A DNA stretch of 64,000 nucleotides from Mycobacterium sp. OTB74 (GTDB lineage Bacteria > Actinomycetota > Actinomycetes > Mycobacteriales > Mycobacteriaceae). The position numbers and the translations under genes are program-made. The notes beneath the pieces are model-generated. The model was given only the letters and a program-made list of their open reading frames with translations. It made no database searches and was not told the origin of the DNA. The stretch lies in the NCBI RefSeq assembly GCF_029892685.1, contig NZ_JARXVD010000025.1, positions 1 to 64,000 of the forward strand. The letters run 5' to 3'. Below, piece by piece: positions 32,169 to 39,135 of the stretch. How positions within the stretch are numbered: position 1 is the stretch's first letter; every line of letters starts with the position of its first letter.

Positions 32169-33038
32169 TTACAGCGGAAATTCAGTGCCTGTGAGCTGGG
32201 CGGACAGGTCCCATAGAGCGGCTGCGGTACGCGCCGAGCGGGCCGCCGGCGAGATCATCTGAGTGGGCCCGGTCGGTCCGCGCATGCCGAACTTGGGGCC
32301 GACGAAAGTGTTGCCGGGTAGGTCCTGAGACACCGCATACAGCGTCTGGCGGGCACCGAAATCGGCCGTGGTGGCAATCCTGTTGGCGGCGGTCCAGAAC
32401 TGGTCACCGAGCTGGTTGCCGGTCTGCCCCTGCAGATTGGTCGCTGAGTAGCCCGGGTGGGCGGTCAGCGCCCGCACCGTTGAGCCGGTCTGCGTCAGCC
32501 GACGTTGCAGGTCCTTGGTGAACAGCAGATTGGCGAGTTTGGACTGGCCGTAGGCCAACCACGCCGAGTACGGCCGGGACTTCCAATTCAGGTCTTTGAG
32601 GCTGATGTGGCCCAGCAGGTGCATCATCGACGACACCGTGACCACCCGGTCGGTGACCTTCGGCAGCAGCAGGTTGGTCAGAGCGAAATGCCCGAGATGG
32701 TTTGTGCCGATCTGGCTCTCGAAGCCGTCCACTGTCTGCGCATAGGGCACCGCCATGATGCCGGCGTTGTTGACCAGGATGTCGATGGTTTCAACACCGG
32801 AAGCGAACTCTCGCACCGAGGCCAGGTTCTGCAGATCCAGCGGCCTGACCTCGACATCACCGGACATGTTCGCGGCGGCGGCGTCACCCTTTGCGGTGTT
32901 GCGGCAGGCCAGTATCACCGTGGCGCCGACTCTGGCGAGCTCGCGAGCGGTGATCTCGCCCAGTCCGCTGTTGGCTCCCGTGACGACGACGGTGCGCCCC
33001 GCGAATGACGGCAGGTCCGTTGCGGTCCATTGGCTCAT
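32169..33038 (-). CDS. Short-chain dehydrogenase (retinol-dehydrogenase-like SDR)
   Basis: The 289-residue NAD(P)-dependent SDR has VVVTGANSGLGEITA (about 17-31, cofactor loop), LVNNAGIM (about 87-94), SSM near 131-133 and the catalytic YGQSK (about 153-157). Sequence character is that of the light-dependent protochlorophyllide/retinol dehydrogenase-like group common in mycobacteria. The substrate is unknown. It lies between lpqT and rplY, where M. tuberculosis has no gene, so it is an insertion into the conserved run. Confidence 0.88.
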   Translation of the reverse strand: MSQWTATDLPSFAGRTVVVTGANSGLGEITARELARVGATVILACRNTAKGDAAAANMSGDVEVRPLDLQNLASVREFASGVETIDILVNNAGIMAVPYAQTVDGFESQIGTNHLGHFALTNLLLPKVTDRVVTVSSMMHLLGHISLKDLNWKSRPYSAWLAYGQSKLANLLFTKDLQRRLTQTGSTVRALTAHPGYSATNLQGQTGNQLGDQFWTAANRIATTADFGARQTLYAVSQDLPGNTFVGPKFGMRGPTGPTQMISPAARSARTAAALWDLSAQLTGTEFPL

Positions 33039-33070
33039 GGCGGTTGAGCTTACTGAGATTATTGGGCGGA

Positions 33071-33730
33071 TTACTTGGCGCTGACCGAAAATCCCTTGAT
33101 GATTGCCTCGATGTCGCCGGCCTGTTCCTTGGCGTTCTCGGCGTAGGCGGTGACGGTCAGCTGGATCAGGTAGTGGATGCCGGGTTTGGGCGGCGTGCTG
33201 GTGGCGATGACGACGCGGCTGTAGGTCTGCATCCGGCGGCCGCTGAGGTCGTAGCTGCCCTCGATCATCGACGACGGGTAGCCCTGGAAATCGTCGTTGG
33301 ACGAGTCCAGTCGCTTGAAGTTCTGCGATAACTCGGCGTCGGCATCGGCGTGCTTGACCACCTCTTTGGCATCGAAGTCGCCGGACAGTTGGAACACCAT
33401 CAACATCGCCAACGGGTAGGTGTCGTTCTTGGCGATCACCACGGTGCCGGGCGAGTAGTTCAGGTTTTTGTACGACGTCCAGCCGGCCGGTCTGGGCAGC
33501 GACACCTTGAGGTCGCTGAGTGAGTCGGGCGCGACCTGCTTGCTGCCCACCCCAAGCCTGCTCACGTACTCCGGGAACGGCACCAGCGTGGCCGTGTCCA
33601 CCGGGGTGGTGGTCGGCGTGGTTGACCAGATCGACTGGTAGTCAGGCGTTTTCGGCGCGCAGGCGACCAGGTTCGGCGCGGTCGAGGTCAGCACAGCCGC
33701 AGCCACGGCACCAACCCGGCGCAGGATCAC
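33071..33730 (-). CDS. lpqT: LpqN/LpqT-family lipoprotein
   Basis: The 219-residue protein has a signal peptide with lipobox NLVAC (Cys near 24), a Thr/Pro-rich linker and an LpqN-type domain (about 60-217) with VSLPRPAGWTSYKN and AKNDTYPLAMLMVFQL. The family is confined to mycolate-bearing actinobacteria. Related LpqN binds mycolate and affects trehalose-mycolate transport, so an envelope-lipid role is plausible for this one. The GTG overlaps the arsC stop (GTGA). Position corresponds to Rv1016c. Confidence 0.88.
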   Translation of the reverse strand: MILRRVGAVAAAVLTSTAPNLVACAPKTPDYQSIWSTTPTTTPVDTATLVPFPEYVSRLGVGSKQVAPDSLSDLKVSLPRPAGWTSYKNLNYSPGTVVIAKNDTYPLAMLMVFQLSGDFDAKEVVKHADADAELSQNFKRLDSSNDDFQGYPSSMIEGSYDLSGRRMQTYSRVVIATSTPPKPGIHYLIQLTVTAYAENAKEQAGDIEAIIKGFSVSAK

Positions 33731-34092
33731 AGAATCTCGCGGACCGCGTCAATGGGGCGGGCCAACCGGGTGCCCTTGTCGGTGACCACGAACGGCCGCT
33801 CGATCAGGATCGGGTGCTGCGCCATCGCGTCGAGCAACTGCTCGTCAGTGGCATCGGCCAAACCCAGCTCGGTATAGAGCGATTCGCGTTTGCGTACCGC
33901 GGTGCGCACGTCGATGCCGGCCGCCGAGATCATCTTGACCAGTTCGGCCCGGGTCGGCGGGGTCTTGAGGTACAGGACAACCTCAGGCTCAATGCCGTTT
34001 TCCCGCAACAGATCCAGCGTCCTGCGGGAGGTCGAGCATTTGGGGTTGTGGAAAATGACGGCGGCGGGCCGCCCATCAGACTCGGACGTCAC
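33727..34092 (-). CDS. arsC: ArsC-family arsenate reductase-like protein
   Basis: The 121-residue thioredoxin-fold protein has the glutaredoxin-linked ArsC active site HNPKCSTSRR (about 15-24) and, near 95-101, HPILIERPF with the conserved Arg-Pro. No ars operon surrounds it; it is overlapped at both ends by prs and lpqT (one and four bases), so it is constitutively tied to nucleotide synthesis. Such solitary ArsC/Spx-like proteins may act in thiol redox control rather than arsenic resistance. Confidence 0.85.
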   Translation of the reverse strand: MTSESDGRPAAVIFHNPKCSTSRRTLDLLRENGIEPEVVLYLKTPPTRAELVKMISAAGIDVRTAVRKRESLYTELGLADATDEQLLDAMAQHPILIERPFVVTDKGTRLARPIDAVREIL

Positions 34093-35072
34093 TATGCGGA
34101 TCCGTCGAAAAGCCCGGTGACGGAACCATTTTCGAACACGGCCCGGATGGTCGAGGCCAGCAGCGGAGCGATGGACAGCACGGTCAGCGTCGGGAACTGC
34201 TTGTCCTCGGTGATGGGCAGTGTGTTGGTGACGATCACTTCGCGGGCACCGCAGTCGGCCAGCCGCTGGGCGGCCGGGTCGGAGAGCACACCGTGGGACG
34301 CGGCGATCACGACGTCCTTGGCGCCGTCCTCGCGCAGCAGCTTGACCGCGCCGGCGATGGTGCCACCGGTGTCGATCATGTCGTCGGTCAGGATGCAGGT
34401 CTTGCCCTTGACGTCACCGACGACTCGGTTGGCCTTGACCTGGTTGGGGACCAGCGGATCACGGGTCTTGTGGATGAACGCAAGCGGCACGCCACCGAGC
34501 GAGTCGGCCCACTTCTCCGCAACACGCACGCGGCCCGAGTCGGGGGAGACGACCACCATGTCGGTACCGGCGTACTTGTCGGCGATGTAGCCGCACAGCA
34601 GCGACTGGCCGCGCATGTGGTCCACCGGGCCGTCGAAGAAGCCCTGGATCTGGTCGGTGTGCAGGTCGACCGACACGATGCGGTCGGCGCCGGCGGTCTT
34701 GAGCAGGTCGGCCACCAGACGCGCCGAGATGGGCTCGCGGCCACGGTGTTTCTTGTCCTGCCGGGCGTACGGGTAGAACGGCAGGATCGCGGTGATGCGT
34801 TTGGCCGACCCGCGCTTGAGCGCGTCGATCATTATCAGCTGTTCCATCAGCCACTGGTTCAGCGGTGCCGGGTGGCTTTGCAGTACGAAGGCGTCGCAGC
34901 CACGTACCGATTCATCGAACCGGACGAAGATCTCGCCGTTGGCGAAGTCCCGGGAGGTCTGTGGGGTGACCTCGATGCCGAGCTCTTTGGCCACTTGTTC
35001 GGCCAGTTCCGGGTGCGCGCGCCCGGAGAAGAGCATCAGATTTTTGCGGTTGTCGGTCCAGTCCGTGGCCAC
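34092..35072 (-). CDS. prs: Ribose-phosphate pyrophosphokinase
   Basis: The enzyme makes PRPP from ribose-5-phosphate and ATP for nucleotide, His and Trp synthesis, and in mycobacteria for decaprenyl-phosphoryl arabinose. The 326 residues show FVRFDESVRGCDAFV near 49-63, PFYPYARQDKKHRGREPIS (flexible loop, about 98-116), VVSPDSGRVRVAEKWAD and the PRPP loop DDMIDTGGTI (about 229-238). A class I enzyme. It follows glmU by about 90 bases and overlaps arsC by one base. Confidence 0.97.
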   Translation of the reverse strand: MATDWTDNRKNLMLFSGRAHPELAEQVAKELGIEVTPQTSRDFANGEIFVRFDESVRGCDAFVLQSHPAPLNQWLMEQLIMIDALKRGSAKRITAILPFYPYARQDKKHRGREPISARLVADLLKTAGADRIVSVDLHTDQIQGFFDGPVDHMRGQSLLCGYIADKYAGTDMVVVSPDSGRVRVAEKWADSLGGVPLAFIHKTRDPLVPNQVKANRVVGDVKGKTCILTDDMIDTGGTIAGAVKLLREDGAKDVVIAASHGVLSDPAAQRLADCGAREVIVTNTLPITEDKQFPTLTVLSIAPLLASTIRAVFENGSVTGLFDGSA

Positions 35073-35161
35073 TGTGTGCTGCTTTCGCGGTGGGGATCCT
35101 TGCGGCCTAATCGTACTTATCAGTAGCTGACTCGTGTTGCCGGGTTACGCGGAAACCAACA

Positions 35162-36676
35162 TTAAGCGTCGGAACTGGGGGATTCCTCGCCGTCCTGAGC
35201 GGCCCGCTTAGCGTCGGTGTGATTCGCGGCACCGGCCGCTTCATTGGCGGCTCTAGCGGCGGCCGCGGCCGCGGAATCCGGTCGCTTTCGCTCCACCCAG
35301 CCCTCGATGATCCGCTGATTTCCGGCCGAGACCGCCAGCGCACCCGGCGGCACATCGTGGCGCACCACGGTCCCGGCGCCGGTGTACGCGCCGTCGCCGA
35401 TGGTGACCGGTGCGACGAACATGGTGTCCGAACCGGTTCGCACGTGCGAACCGATCTTCGTGCGGTACTTCTTCTCGCCGTCGTAGTTGACGAAGACGCT
35501 GGACGCGCCGATGTTGCTGTGGTCGCCGATCTCGGCGTCGCCCACGTAGGTCAGGTGCGGCACCTTGGTGTCGACGCCGATCTTTGAGTTCTTGACCTCG
35601 ACAAATGCGCCGAGCTTGCCGTCGGCGCCCAGCTCGGTGCCGGGGCGCAGGTAGGTGAACGGGCCGACGGTCGCGCCTGCGCCGATCACCGCCAGCTGGC
35701 TGTGGGTCCGGATCACCGTGGCCGCGTCACCCACCTCGGTGTCCTCCAGCGTGGTGTCCGGCCCGATGGTGCAGTTCGCGCCGATGTCGGTGGCGCCGAG
35801 CAGTTGGGTGCCCGGCTTGATGACGGTGTCGCTGCCGATGCTGACGTCGACGTCGATCCAGGTGGTGGCCGGGTCGATCACGGTGACGCCGGCGCGCTGA
35901 TGGCCGGCGATGATGCGGCGATTGAGCACGGCGGCCAGATCGGACAGCTGCACTCGGTCGTTGACGCCGGCGACCAGCGCACTGTCGTCGACATGCTGGG
36001 CCCGCACAATGTGGCCGTCGCCGCGGACGATCGAAATGGCGTCGGTGAGATAGAGCTCCTGCTGGGCGTTGTCCGAGCTCAGTCGGCTCAGCGCGGCCCG
36101 CAGGGCGCCTGTGTCGAAGGCGTACACACCGGCATTGACCTCGCGGATGGCGTGCTGGGATTCGGTGGCGTCGGCCTGCTCGACGATGCCGATCACCTGG
36201 TGGTCCTGGGTGCGCAGGATGCGGCCGTACCCGGTCGGGTTTTCCAGCGTGGTGGTCAGCACCGTGGCTGCGGCGGTCGCAGCGCTGTGCGTGTCGACCA
36301 GATTGGCCAGGGTGTTGGCGTCCAGCAGTGGCACGTCACCTGCGGTGACGACGACGGTGCCGGAGAAGTCGTCGGGTAGCGCGGACAGTCCGACTCCGAC
36401 GGCGTGCCCGGTGCCCAGCTGTTCGTCCTGAATGGCGACGGTGACGCTGCGTCCGAGGCGTTCGGCGATGCTCCCGATCGCATCGGCGACCCGTTCCCGG
36501 TCTTTGCCGACCACCACCACAAGGTGTGCTGGGTTGACCTCAGCGACCGCATGCAGGGCGTGCGCGAGCATGCTGCGCCCGGCCAGCGTATGCAGGACCT
36601 TCGGGGTGGCTGAGCGCATCCGGGTACCTGACCCGGCCGCCAGGATGATGACCGCGGCGTCGCCTCGTGTCGTCAC
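35162..36676 (-). CDS. glmU: Bifunctional GlcNAc-1-phosphate uridylyltransferase / GlcN-1-phosphate acetyltransferase
   Basis: GlmU makes UDP-GlcNAc for peptidoglycan and the arabinogalactan linker. The 504 residues divide into a pyrophosphorylase domain (1-230; ILAAGSGTRMRS near 11-22, GDVPLLD near 114-120), a linker helix, and a left-handed beta-helix acetyltransferase domain (about 265-460; IGASSVFVNYDGEKK carrying the catalytic His/Asn neighbourhood). A disordered Ala/Glu/Asp-rich tail follows. Start GTG at 36676 after AGAGAGGG. tRNA-Gln lies just upstream on the same strand. Confidence 0.96.
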   Translation of the reverse strand: MTTRGDAAVIILAAGSGTRMRSATPKVLHTLAGRSMLAHALHAVAEVNPAHLVVVVGKDRERVADAIGSIAERLGRSVTVAIQDEQLGTGHAVGVGLSALPDDFSGTVVVTAGDVPLLDANTLANLVDTHSAATAAATVLTTTLENPTGYGRILRTQDHQVIGIVEQADATESQHAIREVNAGVYAFDTGALRAALSRLSSDNAQQELYLTDAISIVRGDGHIVRAQHVDDSALVAGVNDRVQLSDLAAVLNRRIIAGHQRAGVTVIDPATTWIDVDVSIGSDTVIKPGTQLLGATDIGANCTIGPDTTLEDTEVGDAATVIRTHSQLAVIGAGATVGPFTYLRPGTELGADGKLGAFVEVKNSKIGVDTKVPHLTYVGDAEIGDHSNIGASSVFVNYDGEKKYRTKIGSHVRTGSDTMFVAPVTIGDGAYTGAGTVVRHDVPPGALAVSAGNQRIIEGWVERKRPDSAAAAAARAANEAAGAANHTDAKRAAQDGEESPSSDA

Positions 36677-36769
36677 ATGACCCTCTCTCTACGCGGAGCG
36701 CCGCGCTTCGAACGACCGGGGTTCCTTCAAGGAAGTTGCGCTGTGCCGATGGTCGCTCGGCAAGCCTCG

Positions 36770-36841
36770 CTCCGTCGCCAGGACTCGAACCTGAACTATC
36801 TGAACCAAAATCAGAGGTGCTGCCGATTACACCACGACGGA
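36770..36841 (-). tRNA. tRNA-Gln (UUG anticodon)
   Basis: The minus strand folds into a full cloverleaf. Acceptor arms are TCCGTCG (from 36841) and CGACGGA (to 36771). The anticodon stem is TCTGA/TCAGA around the loop TTTTGGT, giving anticodon TTG. The T arm is CAGGTTCGAGTCCTG. No CCA is encoded. A tRNA-Gln occurs at the same place, between glmU and the TetR gene, in M. tuberculosis. Confidence 0.95.
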
Positions 36842-36871
36842 ATGCTCGCCAGAGACTCTAGTGCAAGCCGA

Positions 36872-36877
36872 TACGCT
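36872..36877 (+). promoter_or_regulatory. -10 element for the leaderless TetR gene
   Basis: TACGCT ends seven bases before the GTG at 36885, which supports that codon over the GTG at 36861. It overlaps a short palindrome, ACGC-N6-GCGT, that may be the autoregulatory site. Confidence 0.45.
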
Positions 36878-36884
36878 GGTATGC

Positions 36885-37520
36885 GTGGCAGCGTCCGAAG
36901 ACCAGGCTCGCGCGCCGCGGGCCCGCATGACCGGCAGTGAACGCCGGCAGCAGCTCATCGAGATCGCCAAGTCGCTGTTCGCCGAACGCGGCTATGAGGC
37001 CACCTCGATCGAAGAGATCGCCCAGCGGGCCAATGTCTCGAAACCCGTTGTGTACGAACACTTCGGCGGTAAGGAAGGGCTGTACGCCGTCGTCGTCGAC
37101 CGGGAGATGTCGGCGCTGTTGGACGGCATCACTTCGTCGCTGACCCACAACCGATCCCGGGTTCGGGTCGAGCGGGTGGCGCTGGCGCTGCTGACCTATG
37201 TCGAGGAACGCACAGACGGCTTCCGCATCCTGATCCGCGACTCTCCGGCCTCGATCGCCTCGGGCACCTATTCCAGCCTGCTCAACGACGCGGTCAGCCA
37301 GGTGGCCTCGATCCTGGCCGGTGATTTCTCCCGGCGCGGCCTGGATCCCGAGCTGGCGCCGCTGTACGCCCAGGCGCTGGTCGGCTCGGTGTCCATGGCC
37401 GCGCAGTGGTGGCTGGATGTGCGCGAACCCAAGAAGGAAGTGGTGGCCGCGCATCTGGTGAACCTGTGTTGGAACGGGCTGACTCACCTCGAGTCGGACC
37501 CGGAGTTGCACGAAGGCTAG
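36885..37520 (+). CDS. TetR-family regulator, Rv1019-like
   Basis: The 211-residue protein has a TetR DNA-binding domain (about 15-62): ERRQQLIEIAKSLFAERGYE, then SIEEIAQRANVSKPVVYEHF. The ligand domain includes FRILIRDSPASIASGTYSSL and QWWLDVREPKKEV. Rv1019 of M. tuberculosis is reported as an autoregulator of the Rv1019-mfd-mazG operon. Here a minus-strand gene has been inserted between this gene and mfd, so that operon is broken and mfd has its own -10. The open frame starts at 36861, but the -10 at 36872 fits 36885. Confidence 0.9.
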   Translation: MAASEDQARAPRARMTGSERRQQLIEIAKSLFAERGYEATSIEEIAQRANVSKPVVYEHFGGKEGLYAVVVDREMSALLDGITSSLTHNRSRVRVERVALALLTYVEERTDGFRILIRDSPASIASGTYSSLLNDAVSQVASILAGDFSRRGLDPELAPLYAQALVGSVSMAAQWWLDVREPKKEVVAAHLVNLCWNGLTHLESDPELHEG

Positions 37521-37531
37521 TCGGCGCCGCA

Positions 37532-38770
37532 CTACCCGCAGTCCCGCAACAACAAGTCCGCCATGGTCTCCCGGCGCACCAGTACCCGCACCTTCTGGTC
37601 GGCCACTGCGATCACCGGTGGCCGGGCCGTCATGGTGAAGTTGGACGCCGTGGAGTGGTGGTACGCGCCGGTGCAGGCCACGGCCAGCAGGTCGCCGGGG
37701 TGGATGTCGGCGGGCATGTCGATGTCATGGGCGATCGGGTCGTCGTTGCGGCCGATGACAAGGGTCGGGCGGGTCTGTCCCAGCGGGTGTCGATTGGCAA
37801 GAGCGACAGTGTAATTCGCGACGGGTGCGAACTGTGGATGGCAGCCGTCGACGGACACCATGGCGCGGCCGTCGGTCCGGCTGGCCACGGCCTGTACGCG
37901 GTGCAGCGTCACGCCGGCCGGCCCGCTGATGGCCCGGCCCGGTTCGATGACCAGCCGTGGGCGCGGGAACCGGTTGGCGGTACACGCCGCGTCCAGGGCG
38001 TCCTCCAGGAAATCTGCCAGCTCGTCCAGATCAAGCTGAGGTTCGCCGGACCGGTACGCGATGGCATGCCCGCCACCGATGTTCAGCTCGGTGAGCACCA
38101 CGCCGTGCCTGGTCCGGATGTCGGCCATGGTCGCCACCATCTCGCGCACCGCATCCACGTAGACCTCGGGTTCGGCTACCTGCGAGCCGGTGTGGCGGTA
38201 CAGACCGACCAGGCCGGTGGTGAGTGCGCGCTCGACGATCGGCAGCACGTCGACGCCGGGTGTCATCTGCACCAGAAGTGCCTGCGGGCACCTCACCGTT
38301 CCGACCAGGTAGGCCAGCTCCAGCGGCGAATCCACCACGATGCGACCGACCCCGGCCCGGATGGCCGTACTTAATTCGCCGGCGGACTTTCCGCTGCCGT
38401 GCAGCACGATGCGCGCCGGGTCCATCCCGCCCGCCAGGGCGGTGGCCAGTTCGGCCGTCGAGCACACCGCTATGCCCAGGCCTGCTTCGTGTACCCAGTT
38501 GGCCACGGTCCTGGTCAGTAAAGATTGTGCGGCGTAGGCGATTTCGACGCCAGGTAAGGCGCTGCGGTAGTGCTGTGCCCGGTGGCGGAAGTCGGTTTCG
38601 TCGAGAACGTATGCGGGCGTGCCGAATTCGTCGGCGATGTCGCTCAATGCCACCGATCCCACGCAGAGGCGTCCCATTTCGTCGACGTGTGTGGTCAGAG
38701 GCCAGATCGCCGGGTCGATGCGCGGGTGCGTGGTGGCCCGCAGGGACGGCAGTATGTCAAGCAATGTCAT
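37532..38770 (-). CDS. Diaminopimelate decarboxylase-like protein lacking the PLP lysine
   Basis: The 412-residue protein follows the fold-type III (LysA) layout: barrel domain with ELNIGGGHAIAYRSG (about 232-246) and EPGRAISGPAGVTLHRV (about 280-296), then a C-terminal beta domain with CTGAYHHSTASNFTM. The lysine that binds PLP in LysA (YAxKA) is Gln here (YAAQSLL, about 79-85; codon CAA at 38525-38527). The active-site Cys-Glu-Ser-Gly-Asp loop is replaced by NDDPIAHD, and HIGSQ is HTGSQ. It should therefore not decarboxylate by the LysA mechanism. The frame is intact, so it is probably a functional non-enzymatic or repurposed paralogue. It lies between the TetR gene and mfd, where M. tuberculosis has nothing. 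Confidence 0.82.
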   Translation of the reverse strand: MTLLDILPSLRATTHPRIDPAIWPLTTHVDEMGRLCVGSVALSDIADEFGTPAYVLDETDFRHRAQHYRSALPGVEIAYAAQSLLTRTVANWVHEAGLGIAVCSTAELATALAGGMDPARIVLHGSGKSAGELSTAIRAGVGRIVVDSPLELAYLVGTVRCPQALLVQMTPGVDVLPIVERALTTGLVGLYRHTGSQVAEPEVYVDAVREMVATMADIRTRHGVVLTELNIGGGHAIAYRSGEPQLDLDELADFLEDALDAACTANRFPRPRLVIEPGRAISGPAGVTLHRVQAVASRTDGRAMVSVDGCHPQFAPVANYTVALANRHPLGQTRPTLVIGRNDDPIAHDIDMPADIHPGDLLAVACTGAYHHSTASNFTMTARPPVIAVADQKVRVLVRRETMADLLLRDCG

Positions 38771-38872
38771 GACTCCACCCTGCGCGTGGAACTTCCCCGT
38801 CAGGGGTTCGTTGACGATCCCTTGACAGGGCCGTCGCTTTTCTTGACGAAGTTCTGCTCCCTAGAGCGGACT

Positions 38873-39060
38873 TCAGCCTTTGCTACCCGCCGAGCCGCTG
38901 GCGTGGGAGCCCGCCCCGGCGGCGCCGCCTGCGCCATTGGGTGAGCCCCCCTTGCCTCCGTTGCCGCCGATCCCGACCAAGCGGCCCACTTGCGCAGCGC
39001 TGAACAGGCCAACACTCAGATCGCCAAGACGTGCGGCTGATCTTCGAGTAGGGAGCGGGC
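38873..39060 (-). pseudogene. Glycine-rich PGRS-like coding remnant
   Basis: The minus strand, ending at a TGA (38875-38873), encodes GLFSAAQVGRLVGIGGNGG and then KGGSPNGAGGAAGAG and HASGSAGSKG. GGNGGKGG-type repeats are those of PE_PGRS-like or Gly-rich exported mycobacterial proteins. No PE domain or convincing start is found upstream before mfd; the nearest start is an internal GTG giving about 36 residues. I read it as the 3' remnant of a lost gene. The rest of the 365-base gap (38771-39135) holds only the mfd promoter. Confidence 0.4.
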
Positions 39061-39119
39061 CCGGTCCTCGGGTAGTGCACGGGGCCCAGAGCGCCTCGAA
39101 AGCCCATTCGGGGCTTCAC

Positions 39120-39125
39120 TAGAAT
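39120..39125 (+). promoter_or_regulatory. -10 element of mfd
   Basis: TAGAAT lies 10 bases before the mfd ATG, giving a leader of only a few bases. It provides the promoter needed after separation from the upstream TetR gene. Confidence 0.5.
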
Positions 39126-39135
39126 TTGGTCCACT

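Noticed and set aside
36722..36734. TTCCTTCAAGGAA as a terminator for tRNA-Gln
   Set aside because: The stem is only five pairs with no U-tract, and glmU follows on the same strand, so read-through seems more likely.
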